From JAODBQ01 sp047602055 (GTDB lineage Bacteria > Actinomycetota > Acidimicrobiia > Acidimicrobiales > Ilumatobacteraceae), in contig JASGIG010000001.1 in NCBI GenBank assembly GCA_047602055.1, positions 2,976,001-3,040,000 of the forward strand: DNA of 64,000 bases. The letters run 5' to 3'. Positions within the stretch are counted from its first letter, which is position 1, and each line of letters starts with the position of its first letter. The position numbers were made by a program, and so were the translations under genes. The notes below the pieces were generated by a model that saw only the letters and a program-made list of their open reading frames with translations, did not search any database and was not told where the DNA came from. This document shows, piece by piece, positions 26,601-34,503 of the stretch.

Positions 26601-26926
26601 TCGCGCAACCCGGCGACGCGCATCCACGTCTCGCGCATCTCGGCGACGCGACGCCGGCCGATCATCGCCGAGCAGGCGAGCACGGCGTTGAGCCCGCCGG
26701 CGCTGGCGCCGGACATGACGTCGACCTCGACGTCGGTGTACCCGCCGAGGTCCAGCAGCTGGCGGTGGAACGCGCCACGCTGCTGATCGGCGTCGGCGCG
26801 GGCGACGCGCAGCTCGTCGATCTCGGCGGCCGCACCGCCGATCCACACCGCAAGGCTGACGCCACCGCGCATGCCCAGCGCCAGCCGCAGCGTGCTGCCG
26901 TCACCGGCCCCTACGGTCTCGGTCAC
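23645..26926 (-). CDS. Large patatin-like phospholipase with C-terminal membrane segments
   Basis: A 1093-residue protein. The N-terminal 330 residues are a patatin domain: oxyanion GMRGGVSLAVWIGG at residue 18, nucleophile elbow MSGASAGGLNA (GxSxG) near 71, and the catalytic Asp in MWLLDGGIVDNIPVAHA near 255. The DUF3376-type middle (about 400-900) is helical with a segment TSDLAYAGPRFTEG. The last 200 residues carry about four hydrophobic helices (for example LFALALVFNVVLVIRL, LVAWLVLLLGGSVAVML). It should hydrolyse membrane lipids at the inner membrane. It is divergent from a GH15 gene by 53 bp. The ATG start is not supported by an obvious RBS but fits the domain. Confidence 0.88.
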   Translation of the reverse strand: MTETVGAGDGSTLRLALGMRGGVSLAVWIGGAAAEIDELRVARADADQQRGAFHRQLLDLGGYTDVEVDVMSGASAGGLNAVLACSAMIGRRRVAEMRETWMRVAGLRELLESDVGTDHDRRSLLGGEYFRNRVLDEVHRLRQPPPDTTIAALDHRLEVFLSATVHHGVHVQIEDDDYSPDAARRSGGLFHFRHLAATPSTSDLVGAAPEVVDAQLADAARTTASFPTAFEPVRFDCGAMPGVLLLPAIPTSAMWLLDGGIVDNIPVAHAIEGVPDVPAIDVTDRWLIYLQPSPDLLTPVAAEDTRRPTLLGVASGLASAFMSETILDDVEVLRRHNVDAADAATAWTAALAPLADTLRGGGRPGSGATSMDAGRVHALLVAPLVELQWRPIGMAVDPSPLGAATSSQLTDLRVALTSVIDAQPTPVRPFAPIARTAALLTQWARAVQRRSAELARDAGAVKLHCYHLMQLAQLLGTHVDLAALDTVTADPRSTAGEIVAAMSKAIADLDSDDDVLALVHRLPLRPVELAAGAGDDPGLAALYAGTMRPTVRAAGVPGRIADAMWEALGGAAHRLGALDAPRAPSAGDVDLRPVHAAVAAASDPAAVIRVLRAVDDLTAGVHHGIAAALPTHLQYLRIAGSNVSPLCLRTSDLAYAGPRFTEGELVAPHGKVAAGDKLAGASLGNFSAFISERWRANDWMWGRLDAAKSLVDLTTTKGRMRGDHPQLVAAIEAIVTRPFSLPPTCPSGWTAELDAAAADLWARHRDTVNAELRSERDDGETIRLHVTKQLLVLRRQWEILAEELPGVLASSLRPEPPARTAASAAPAKVPATLATAVADYQISPRSFGDVWGRSWSTALGVRSAYALWSATRPQRRLWRWLRVPLKPAPISTLGIVLARSRGLFALALVFNVVLVIRLRGLVAWLVLLLGGSVAVMLGRLYRRRRWRPERGAPVFVGLTIASFAAGAALSQWPAARRRLFDLPADAALTHFDRHLLNPYTWMATGASLVAMWLLWSWARFAWRVFASLLGAGIVGFWAMFSRMKPVPGAGTWLRLAFAFRPILWAGVAAVAVTTSLAHLAFHQRWRIADYKHG

Positions 26927-26979
26927 CCGCCCATTGTCGCGCCCACGGGGTGCGCGAGCGCGGTGGCAGACTGCGGGCG

Positions 26980-28833
26980 ATGGCGCACCGCGGCGAGGCC
27001 TCGATCGAGGGGTACCTGCCGATCGCCGAGTACGCGTTCCTCAGCGACTGTCACTCGACCGCTCTCGTCAGCCGCCACGGCTCGGTCGACTGGGCGTGCT
27101 TCCGTCGCTTCGACTCGCCGACAGCGTTCTGCCGGCTGCTCGACCACGAGCGCGGCGGGCACTTCTCGATCTGCGCCGCCGATGCGCGCGTCGAGCGCCG
27201 CTACCTCGATGGGACGCTGGTCCTGGAGTCGACCGTGCACGCGCCGTCGGGCACTGCCCGGCTGGTCGAGGCGATGGTCATGCGTCAGGGCGGGGCGCGC
27301 GAGCCGCGCCACGAGCTGGTCCGGGTGCTCACCGGGGTCACGGGCACCGTCGCCTTCGACGTCTGCCTCCGGCCGCGCTTCGACTACGGCCTCACGGCGC
27401 CGCTCGTGCGCCAGGCGCACGCCGGCGCCTACGTCGCCGTCGGCGGTGCCGAGGCGATGGTCGTGCGCACCGACGCCGACCTCGACGTCGACGAGGAGGA
27501 CAGCGCGTTCGCCGGGCGCTGCGAGATCGGGGCCGGCGAGACGAAGCGCTTCCTGCTGACGTCGCGGGCCGCTCACGAGGTGGCCGAGGTGCGCAGCGAG
27601 GTGGCCGACGCCGACGACCGGTTGGCGGAGACGATCGAGTGGTGGCGGCGCTGGTCGGACAACGGCACCGCTCCGGGGCCGAACGAGTCCCGGTGCGCGT
27701 CGGTACGGGTCCTCAAGGGCCTGACGTGCGCGCCGACCGGCGCGGTGATCGCCGCGGCGACGACGTCGCTGCCCGAGCAGATCGGCGCCAACCGCAACTG
27801 GGACTATCGCTACTCGTGGGTACGCGACTCGTCGCTCGTGCTCGACGCCCTCGTCGGCACCGGCCACGCCGAGATCGCCCGAGGCTTCCGTGACTTCCTG
27901 ATGCGCTCGGCCGCCGGCAACGCCGCGGATCTGCAGATCATGTACGGCGCGTACGGCGAGCGCCATCTGCCGGAGGTCGAGCTCGATCTCGACGGCTATC
28001 GCGGATCGCGCCCGGTGCGCGTCGGCAATGCCGCCGCCCGCCAGGTGCAGCTCGACGTGTACGGGCACCTGCTCGACGCCGTCGACACGTGGCACGACGG
28101 CACGTCGACCTTCGACCCGGCCCTGCGCCGCTTCCTGCGCTGTGCCGTCGACATCGCCGCCGAGCGGTGGCGCCAGCCCGACCAGGGGATCTGGGAGATG
28201 CGCGGCGAGCCCCGGCACTTCGTCCACTCCAAGGTGATGTGCTGGGTGGCCCTCGACCGGGGCATCGGGCTCGCCGCGCTGCTCGGTGCCGGCGACTCGG
28301 CCGTCGACGCGTGGCGCGCCGCCGCCGACGAGCTGCGCGCCGAGGTGATGTCGCATGGCATCGATCCGGTGCGCGGCTGCTTCCGGCAGCACTACGCGAC
28401 GACCGATGTCGACGCCAGCCTGCTCAAGCTGCCGCTCGTCGGCTTCGTCGACGCCGACCACCCGGCGATGCTGGCGACGGTCGCGGCGATCCAGCAGGAC
28501 CTCGGCGTCGGCGAGTCCGGGTTCATCCGCCGCTACGCGGGCCACGTCGACGACGGTGTCGACGACGATCACCACAACGACGAGGGCGTGTTCATGCTGG
28601 CGACCTGCTGGCTGATCGAGGTGCTCAGCCTGCAGGGCCGTGACGGTGAGGCGCGGGCACTGTTCGAGCGGGTGCTCTCGTACGCCAACGACCTCGGGCT
28701 GTACGCGGAGGAGGTCGACGTGCGCACCGGCGAACTGCTCGGCAACTTCCCGCAGGCGTTCACCCACCTCGGTGTGCTCGTCGCCGCCCGCTGCCTCGAC
28801 GGCTGCGCGGCGGCCACGACCTGCTCGGCGTGA
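26980..28833 (+). CDS. Glycoside hydrolase family 15 (glucoamylase/trehalase-like), C-terminus possibly frameshifted
   Basis: A 617-residue cytoplasmic enzyme. An N-terminal beta-sandwich domain starts IEGYLPIAEYAFLSDCHSTA and GSVDWACFRRFDSPTAF; the catalytic barrel shows ANRNWDYRYSWVRDSSL, the acid in GIWEMRGEPRHFVHSKVMCW and the base in YAEEVDVRTGELLGNFPQAF. Actinobacterial members act on alpha-1,4 or trehalose-type glucosides. The last codons, CAAATTCSA, look unnatural; one base shift near 28800 gives RLRGGHDLLGVMPEEVVAGG ending at TGA 28877, overlapping the convergent SurE gene. ATG 26980 precedes the conserved N-terminus by nine residues. Confidence 0.9.
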   Translation: MAHRGEASIEGYLPIAEYAFLSDCHSTALVSRHGSVDWACFRRFDSPTAFCRLLDHERGGHFSICAADARVERRYLDGTLVLESTVHAPSGTARLVEAMVMRQGGAREPRHELVRVLTGVTGTVAFDVCLRPRFDYGLTAPLVRQAHAGAYVAVGGAEAMVVRTDADLDVDEEDSAFAGRCEIGAGETKRFLLTSRAAHEVAEVRSEVADADDRLAETIEWWRRWSDNGTAPGPNESRCASVRVLKGLTCAPTGAVIAAATTSLPEQIGANRNWDYRYSWVRDSSLVLDALVGTGHAEIARGFRDFLMRSAAGNAADLQIMYGAYGERHLPEVELDLDGYRGSRPVRVGNAAARQVQLDVYGHLLDAVDTWHDGTSTFDPALRRFLRCAVDIAAERWRQPDQGIWEMRGEPRHFVHSKVMCWVALDRGIGLAALLGAGDSAVDAWRAAADELRAEVMSHGIDPVRGCFRQHYATTDVDASLLKLPLVGFVDADHPAMLATVAAIQQDLGVGESGFIRRYAGHVDDGVDDDHHNDEGVFMLATCWLIEVLSLQGRDGEARALFERVLSYANDLGLYAEEVDVRTGELLGNFPQAFTHLGVLVAARCLDGCAAATTCSA

Positions 28834-28860
28834 TGCCCGAGGAGGTCGTGGCCGGCGGTC

Positions 28861-29913
28861 TCAGCGCAGCGAGCTGACGACGGCCCGCAGGCGGATGTCG
28901 ACGTGCGAATCCGTCCAGTCGCCGCTGAGCGGCACGATGGAGATGTCGTTGTTCATCAGCGCGGTCGTGTCGGCGTTGCGCCGGGTCTCGGGAACGCCCA
29001 TGTTGAACGCGAACGTGTACGCGCCGCCGGCCGTGGTGACGCTGCCGCCGAACGTGCCGCCGAGGGTCGAGCCGTAGCCGAGCACGTTGATCACCGGCTT
29101 GCCGACCTGCTCGCCGGCCGACAGGAACGGGTAGTTGACGTTCAGCAGCAGGTTCGAGTCGATCATCCGTGCGGCGCGCAGCTTGCCGACCAAGTCCACT
29201 GCGAACTTGGCGGTCGCCTCGAAGGCGGGGCACTGCGTCAGGTCGGTGCTCAGCGCGCAGGCGTAGAGCTGTTCCTGGGTGTCCCCGAGCTTGGCGCTGA
29301 ACGCGATGCTCGGCGCGTGGAGCTGGTTGGCGGTGACGGCCGCGCTGGTCGTGCCGGAGTGGAACACGCCGACCGCCTCGTTCTGGCCGTAGTTGATGCC
29401 TGACAGCACGATGTCGGGGCCTTGCGGCCAGTAGTTGTCCGGGATGAAGCGGCTCAGGGCGATGTTGACCGCGTCCGACGGCGACCCGCTCGCCGACGTC
29501 GTGTCGCAGGTCGTCGCCGTGGAGCTCGACGGGACGGTGCACAGACCGAACACGTTGCCGCCTGACGGCGCGTTCGAGCAGTCGTTCGTGTACGCCGCCG
29601 GTGGCGTCACCGGCTGCACGACGAAGTTGCCCGACAGCGTGATCCGGCCGCCCATGCCGCTCTGCACGGTCCACGGCCCGACGACGATGACGTCTGCGCC
29701 GGCGGCGCACATCGCCTTGCGCAGCTCGTAGAGGCCCTTGCCGTCACTGCCGTTGGCGCTCTTGCCTTGGATCGAGTCGTCGTTGACGATCAGCACCTTG
29801 AGGCCGGTGACCGACGACTTCGGCTCGTCGTGCTTGCCTCCGGCACTTGCGCTCGCGCCCCCCAGCGCCAGCAGACCTGCCGCCAGGCCGACGACCACCT
29901 TCGATGCCCACAT
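28861..29913 (-). CDS. Secreted SurE-like 5'/3'-nucleotidase
   Basis: A 350-residue protein with a Sec signal peptide (MWASKVVVGLAAGLLALGG, ASASAG) and then a SurE domain. SurE motifs: VLIVNDDS with metal-binding Asp-Asp, GPWTVQSGMGGRIT and LSGINYGQN; it continues with SGTTSAAVTANQLHAPSIAF. SurE enzymes dephosphorylate nucleotides and are usually cytoplasmic; exported forms exist in a few lineages. Two Cys pairs in the insertion at about 115-145 could form disulfides. ATG 29913 is chosen because GGGGGGA lies 6 bp before it and it begins the signal peptide; an upstream in-frame ATG at 29928 would add five residues. Confidence 0.9.
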   Translation of the reverse strand: MWASKVVVGLAAGLLALGGASASAGGKHDEPKSSVTGLKVLIVNDDSIQGKSANGSDGKGLYELRKAMCAAGADVIVVGPWTVQSGMGGRITLSGNFVVQPVTPPAAYTNDCSNAPSGGNVFGLCTVPSSSTATTCDTTSASGSPSDAVNIALSRFIPDNYWPQGPDIVLSGINYGQNEAVGVFHSGTTSAAVTANQLHAPSIAFSAKLGDTQEQLYACALSTDLTQCPAFEATAKFAVDLVGKLRAARMIDSNLLLNVNYPFLSAGEQVGKPVINVLGYGSTLGGTFGGSVTTAGGAYTFAFNMGVPETRRNADTTALMNNDISIVPLSGDWTDSHVDIRLRAVVSSLR

Positions 29914-29919
29914 ATGGAT

Positions 29920-29926
29920 TCCCCCC
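29920..29926 (-). promoter_or_regulatory. Ribosome binding site deciding the SurE start
   Basis: GGGGGGA six bases before ATG 29913 supports that start over ATG 29928 and the longer frame. Confidence 0.5.
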
Positions 29927-30064
29927 ATGTCGTGTTTGGTATGACTGCAGTGCACTGTGACAGGTGACACATGCCGAGCCCAAAAGACCGCCACCCGTGT
30001 GGTCCGAGGCTCACAACGAACCCACTGGGCTCATTGAAGGAGCTGCGCCGTAACCTCGTCGTCT

Positions 30065-31258
30065 GTGGGCCGCCGGATGATCCTCTCGTTCTGCGTGCTC
30101 TGCGCCCTGTTCGCCGCCGGCTACGGCGTGATGTTCACGCTGCTCGACGACTTCCGTGACCGCTACGGGATCTCCGACGCGTCGCTCGGCGGCGTCGTCG
30201 CCGTCGGCTTCTTCGCCTCGTTCGCCGCTCAGGTGCTGTTCGCCCCGCTCGCCGACCGCGGTCACGCGCGGCGGCTCGTGTACGTCGGCATGGCGCTCAA
30301 CATCATCGGCGTGCTGGCGATGGGCTTCGGGCGCGACGTGCTCGTGCTCGGCGGTGGGCGAATGGTGATGGGCCTCGGTGCCGGCATGGCCCTGCCGGCG
30401 ATCCGGCGCATCGTCATCCTTGCCGACCCCGCGCACCTCGGGCACAACGTCGGCCTGCTACTCGCCGCCGACGTCACCGGCTTCGCCCTCGGCCCGGCGA
30501 TCTCGGCGGTGCTCGTCGGCCCGTTCGGGCTTGCCGCACCGTTCCTCGTGATCGTCGCCGCCACCGTCGCCTGCCTGCCGCTGATCGGCCGGGTGCGCGT
30601 CGGCGAGCGTGACGATGCTGCGGGCGCCGTCGAGCCGGCACGCTTCGCCTTCGATCTGCTGCGCGTCCGCCCGTACGTCGGGGCGCTGTGCTTCGGCGCT
30701 GCCGCGTTCGTGATGATCGGCACGTTCGACTCGTTGTGGGTGCTCGTGCTCGACGACCTGCACACCGCCGACTGGATCGCCAACCTCGGCATCACCCTGT
30801 TCGCCCTGCCGCTGATCGTGCTCGGCTCGCCCGGCGGCCGGCTGTCGCAGCGCCACGGGCCGTTCAAGGTCGGCACGATCGGGCTGCTGCTCGGCGCGAC
30901 GTTCATGTTGCTCTACGGCCAGCTGCCGTCCGGGGCGGCGATGTTCGCAGCGGCGATGATCCATTCGCTCAGCGACGGCCTGACCGTCTCGGCCTCCGGC
31001 GTCGCCGTCGGCCTGGTTGCCCCGGCGGCTCGTCAGGCGGGGGCGCAGGGCCTGCTCGGCGGGACGCAGACGCTCGTCGGCGGGATGTGCGCGCTGCTCG
31101 CCGGCCAGCTGTACGGCCACTTTGGCCGGGGCTGGGCCTACACGGTGTGCGCGGCGCTGATGGTCACGCTCGTGGTCGTCGGCCGCCGCTTCGCTCGGGG
31201 CGCCGCGCTCGGCACGCCCCACCCGTCACCGGCCCCCGCCGATCTCGTCCCCAGCTGA
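30065..31258 (+). CDS. MFS transporter (12 helices)
   Basis: A 397-residue inner-membrane carrier with about twelve hydrophobic segments. The first loop after helix 2 reads FAPLADRGHARRLVYVGM, the MFS A-motif form, and the mid-protein loop GSPGGRLSQRHGPFKVGTIG repeats it in the second half. Helix 4-5 contains GLGAGMALPAIRRIVI. The substrate is unknown; it resembles drug or sugar exporters. GTG 30065 is used as start; ATG 30077 is nearly as good. It is divergent from the SurE gene with a 151-bp gap. Confidence 0.88.
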   Translation: MGRRMILSFCVLCALFAAGYGVMFTLLDDFRDRYGISDASLGGVVAVGFFASFAAQVLFAPLADRGHARRLVYVGMALNIIGVLAMGFGRDVLVLGGGRMVMGLGAGMALPAIRRIVILADPAHLGHNVGLLLAADVTGFALGPAISAVLVGPFGLAAPFLVIVAATVACLPLIGRVRVGERDDAAGAVEPARFAFDLLRVRPYVGALCFGAAAFVMIGTFDSLWVLVLDDLHTADWIANLGITLFALPLIVLGSPGGRLSQRHGPFKVGTIGLLLGATFMLLYGQLPSGAAMFAAAMIHSLSDGLTVSASGVAVGLVAPAARQAGAQGLLGGTQTLVGGMCALLAGQLYGHFGRGWAYTVCAALMVTLVVVGRRFARGAALGTPHPSPAPADLVPS

Positions 31259-31447
31259 GGTTTCGAGTCCCACGCTGCTCCTCCGAGTCCCAGCTGCTCC
31301 TCCGAGTCCCAGCTGCTCCTCCGAGTCCCACGCGTCCAGGCGAGTCCCAGCGGTACCACGGGGGTGCACCAGCGACTCGGGCGGACCGCTGGGACTCGGA
31401 GGTACGTGTGGGACTCGGACCGGATGTGGGCGGAGTCACAAGCGGAG
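31259..31447. repeat. Short tandem and inverted repeats between convergent genes
   Basis: CGAGTCCCA occurs five times on the plus strand in 85 bp (three of the units are near-identical 19-mers, GAGTCCCAGCTGCTCCTCC), and TGGGACTCGG occurs twice inverted. GCGGAGTCACA is also directly repeated at 31430 and 31442. No gene is seen. Confidence 0.7.
31341..31398. terminator. 14-bp perfect inverted repeat, possible bidirectional terminator
   Basis: CGAGTCCCAGCGGT (31341-31354) and ACCGCTGGGACTCG (31385-31398) are perfect complements around a 30-base loop. They lie between convergent MFS and dehydrogenase genes, where a shared terminator is expected; no T-tract follows. Confidence 0.45.
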
Positions 31448-33898
31448 TCACATTCGGATGCGGGTGCCTCTGGGGTCGTAGAGGGGGCTGAGCGAGGCGA
31501 CGGCTTCGATCTCGCAGCCGGCGACGTCGACGGTCCACGAGCCGGCGTCGAGCCAGGCGGTCGTCACCGGCGCGTCGTCGCCGACCATCGCCAGGCCGAC
31601 CGCCGCGCCGAGCGTGTGGCCGTACGACGCCGAGCGCACGTAGCCGACGTCGACGCCGTCGCGGCGCACGACCTCGGCGTGGTGCAACAGCGGCTCCGGG
31701 TCGCGGAGCTGCACCTGGACGAGTCGACGGGTGAGCGGGCCGGCGGCCCGCAACGCCTCCAGCGCCGAGCGGCCGGTGAAGTCGTGCGACCAGTCGACGG
31801 CGAAGCCGAGTCCTGCCGACAGCGGGTCGTCGGTGTTGTCGATGTCGTGGCCGTAGTCGCGGTAGCCCTTCTCCATCCGCAGGCTGGCGAGGGCGCGCAG
31901 CCCGGCGTGGCGCAGGTCGAACGCCCGGCCGGCATCGACGAGCAGGTCGTACACGTGCACGGCTTGGTCGGTCGGCACGTACAGCTCGTAGCCCAGCTCG
32001 CCGAGGTAGGTGATCCGCACGCACAGCGCCCGGGCGAAGCCGATGTCGATCCAGCGCGCCGTGCGGAACGGGAACGCCGCGTTCGACAGGTCGACCGACG
32101 TCAACCCCTGGAGGAGCGAGCGTGACCGCGGCCCCTGCACGTTCAGCTGAGCGAGCCCGGAGGTGACGTCGGTGGCGAACGCATGCGCCCCGGAATACGA
32201 GAACGCACGGCGCATCCGCGTCTCGACGTGGCGATGGGCGGTGTCGGTGGCGACCACGAGGAAGTCGCCGTCGTCGAGCTTGGTGACGGTGAGGTCGGCC
32301 TCGATCGTCCCGCCGTCGTTGAGCCACTGCGTGTAGGTGATCGTCCCGGCGTCACCGTCGACGTGCCCCGCCGACAGCTGCGACAGCGCCGGCCCGGCGT
32401 CTCGCCCCTGTACGTGGAACTTGGACATGAACGACATGTCCATGACGATCACGCCTTCGCGGCAGGCGCGGTGCTCCGCGGCCCACGCCGACCAGCAACC
32501 CGGCCGCCCCCACGTCAGCGGCCCCGGATCGGGCGTCGCCCCGGCACCGGCGTACCAGTCGGCGCCCTCCCAGCCGGACACGTCCTTGAACCACGCGCCC
32601 TGCGCGGCCAAACGTGAGTACAGCGGTGAGCGCCGCGCCCCGCGGGCCGTCGTCATCGACCGGCCCGGGTAGTGGCACTGGTACACCATGCCGAGCGACT
32701 CGACGGTGCGCGTCCGCCGGTACTCCGGGTTCGACTGGTACACGTGCAGGCGGTCGATGTTCATCGCCGTCACGTCCACGTCGGGCCGGCCGTTCAGGAT
32801 CCAGTGGGCAAGCACCCGGCCGACGCCGCCGCCGGTGAGGATGCCGATCGAGTTCAGCCCGGCGGCGACGAAGTAGCCGCGCAGCTCGGGCGCCTCGCCG
32901 AGCACGGGGGACAGGTCGGGCGTGAAGCTCTCCGGCCCGCAGAAGAACGTGCGGATGCCGATCTCGCCGGCGATCGGCACGCGGCTGATCGCCCGCTCGA
33001 CGTACGGCGCCATCCGCTCCCAGTCGGGCTGCAGCTGGACGAACGAGGCATCGCCGGGGACGCCGTCGACGTGCCACGGCGCGCACACCGGCTCGAACAG
33101 GCCGATCATCAGCCCGCCGACCTCCTCGCGGTAGTAGCCGTAGCGCGCCGGATCCTCGATCACCGGCCAGTCGGCGCCGATCCCGGGGACCTGCTCGGTG
33201 ATCAGGTAGTAGTGCTCGGCGGCCTGCAGCGGCACGTTGACGCCGTCGGCGCCGGCCAGCTGGCGGGCCCACATCCCCGTGCAGTTGACGACGACCTCGG
33301 CCTCGACGTCGCCGTGCGCGGTGCGCACGCCGGTCACCCGGTCGCCCGAGCGGAGCACACCGTCGACGGCGACGCCCTGGACGATGCGCACGCCGCGCTG
33401 GCGGGCGCCCTTGGCCAGCGCCATCGTCGCGTCGACCGGGTTGGCCCGCCCGTCGGCGGGGACGTAGAAGCCGGCGAGCACGTCGCCGACGTCGGCCAGC
33501 GGGAACAGGTCGGCCACGTCGCGCGGTCCGATCTCGTGGACGTCGACGCCGAGGTGGCGGTCGAACGCGGCGACGCGGCGGAACTCGACCAGCCGGTCCG
33601 GGTCGCTGGCCAGCTCGACGAAGCCGACCCGCTTGAACCCGGTCGACTGGCCGGTCTCGGCCTCCAGGCGGTCGTACAGCTCGGCGGTGTGCTGGCGCAT
33701 CCGCGTCGACGTCTCCGACAGCGACCCGAACGTCACCATCAGCCCGGCGGCGTGCCAGGTGGTCCCGGAGGTCAGCTGGTCGCGCTCGAGCAGCAGGACG
33801 TCGGCGCAGCCGGCCTCGGCGAGGTGGTAGGCGACGGAGCAACCGATGACGCCGCCGCCGACGACGACGACGCGGGCGCGGGAGGGAAGGTCGACCAT
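31448..33898 (-). CDS. Dimethylglycine/sarcosine dehydrogenase-like flavoprotein with GcvT domain
   Basis: An 816-residue protein. The N-terminal 380 residues form a DAO-type flavoprotein (ARVVVVGGGVIGCSVAYHLA, SGTTWHAAGLM, GYFVAAGLNSIGILTGGGVG). The C-terminal 400 residues are a GcvT-type folate-binding domain (GVIVMDMSFMSKFHVQGRD, LSQLSAGHVDGDAGTITYTQ, RITYLGELGYELYVP and a last barrel ending SPLYDPRGTRIRM). Such fusions oxidise N-methyl amino acids such as dimethylglycine and pass the one-carbon unit to tetrahydrofolate. Length fits the family (about 800-860). It is cytoplasmic. The ATG start is supported by the flavin motif eight residues in. Confidence 0.9.
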   Translation of the reverse strand: MVDLPSRARVVVVGGGVIGCSVAYHLAEAGCADVLLLERDQLTSGTTWHAAGLMVTFGSLSETSTRMRQHTAELYDRLEAETGQSTGFKRVGFVELASDPDRLVEFRRVAAFDRHLGVDVHEIGPRDVADLFPLADVGDVLAGFYVPADGRANPVDATMALAKGARQRGVRIVQGVAVDGVLRSGDRVTGVRTAHGDVEAEVVVNCTGMWARQLAGADGVNVPLQAAEHYYLITEQVPGIGADWPVIEDPARYGYYREEVGGLMIGLFEPVCAPWHVDGVPGDASFVQLQPDWERMAPYVERAISRVPIAGEIGIRTFFCGPESFTPDLSPVLGEAPELRGYFVAAGLNSIGILTGGGVGRVLAHWILNGRPDVDVTAMNIDRLHVYQSNPEYRRTRTVESLGMVYQCHYPGRSMTTARGARRSPLYSRLAAQGAWFKDVSGWEGADWYAGAGATPDPGPLTWGRPGCWSAWAAEHRACREGVIVMDMSFMSKFHVQGRDAGPALSQLSAGHVDGDAGTITYTQWLNDGGTIEADLTVTKLDDGDFLVVATDTAHRHVETRMRRAFSYSGAHAFATDVTSGLAQLNVQGPRSRSLLQGLTSVDLSNAAFPFRTARWIDIGFARALCVRITYLGELGYELYVPTDQAVHVYDLLVDAGRAFDLRHAGLRALASLRMEKGYRDYGHDIDNTDDPLSAGLGFAVDWSHDFTGRSALEALRAAGPLTRRLVQVQLRDPEPLLHHAEVVRRDGVDVGYVRSASYGHTLGAAVGLAMVGDDAPVTTAWLDAGSWTVDVAGCEIEAVASLSPLYDPRGTRIRM

Positions 33899-33964
33899 GG
33901 TCCGCCCACGCTACGGCGCACGGTCAGAGCCGCGTCGTCCGTGCGGGCGGGCGCGGCCCGACCG

Positions 33965-34348
33965 TCAGCGGCTGAGCGGCGCCGCTGCCGCGGGGTCGAG
34001 GTACTCGTCGAGACGGGTGATCCGCTCGCCCTCGATCGTCACGATCAGGCAGGCGGGCATCTCCACCTTCGTGCCGTCGGGGGCCGTGCCGCGGAGGACG
34101 TGCTGCTGCACGTAGCCGGTGGGCGTCACCTGGCGGCGGATGTCCTCGTAGCGCTTGTCCGGCATGCGCTTGGCCATCCAGTGCATGACCTTGAGGTTGT
34201 CGTCGAGGCGCTGCTCGACCTGGTCGAAGTTGTGCCAGATGACGACGTCGTCGGCGTAGATCTGGCGCAGCGCGTCCAGGTCGGTGTTGGTGATGGCCGC
34301 GATCAGCGCATCGGCCAGGCGCTCGGCGACTTCGGGATCGACACTCAT
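33965..34348 (-). CDS. SnoaL/NTF2-like protein
   Basis: A 127-residue protein of the SnoaL-like fold: a helical start (EVAERLADALIAAITNTDLD), then IYADDVVIWHNFDQVEQ and beta strands ending ACLIVTIEGERITRLDEYLD. Members act as small isomerases, hydrolases or unknown helpers, often in acyl-CoA or terpenoid catabolism. It is divergent from the acyl-CoA synthetase gene by 155 bp. No specific activity can be read. Confidence 0.85.
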   Translation of the reverse strand: MSVDPEVAERLADALIAAITNTDLDALRQIYADDVVIWHNFDQVEQRLDDNLKVMHWMAKRMPDKRYEDIRRQVTPTGYVQQHVLRGTAPDGTKVEMPACLIVTIEGERITRLDEYLDPAAAAPLSR

Positions 34349-34503
34349 GGCGCAGACCTTGCCAAACCTGGCGCCCGATGGACCACTCGGACCACTTCCC
34401 CGAGCTTCTGGTCGGCGCGCGACCGATCGTGACGACGATCAGCGGCCGGCGGCGCGGTCCTGCGATGATGGCGGCGTCCACGAATCATGGGGGTTGAGGA
34501 CCG

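Noticed and set aside
24572..27559. 995-codon open frame on the plus strand
   Set aside because: Shadow of the patatin-like gene and the start of the GH15 gene; no domain signal.
31264..31398. CRISPR-like look of repeated CGAGTCCCA units
   Set aside because: Units are about 19 bp apart without true spacers and no cas gene is near.
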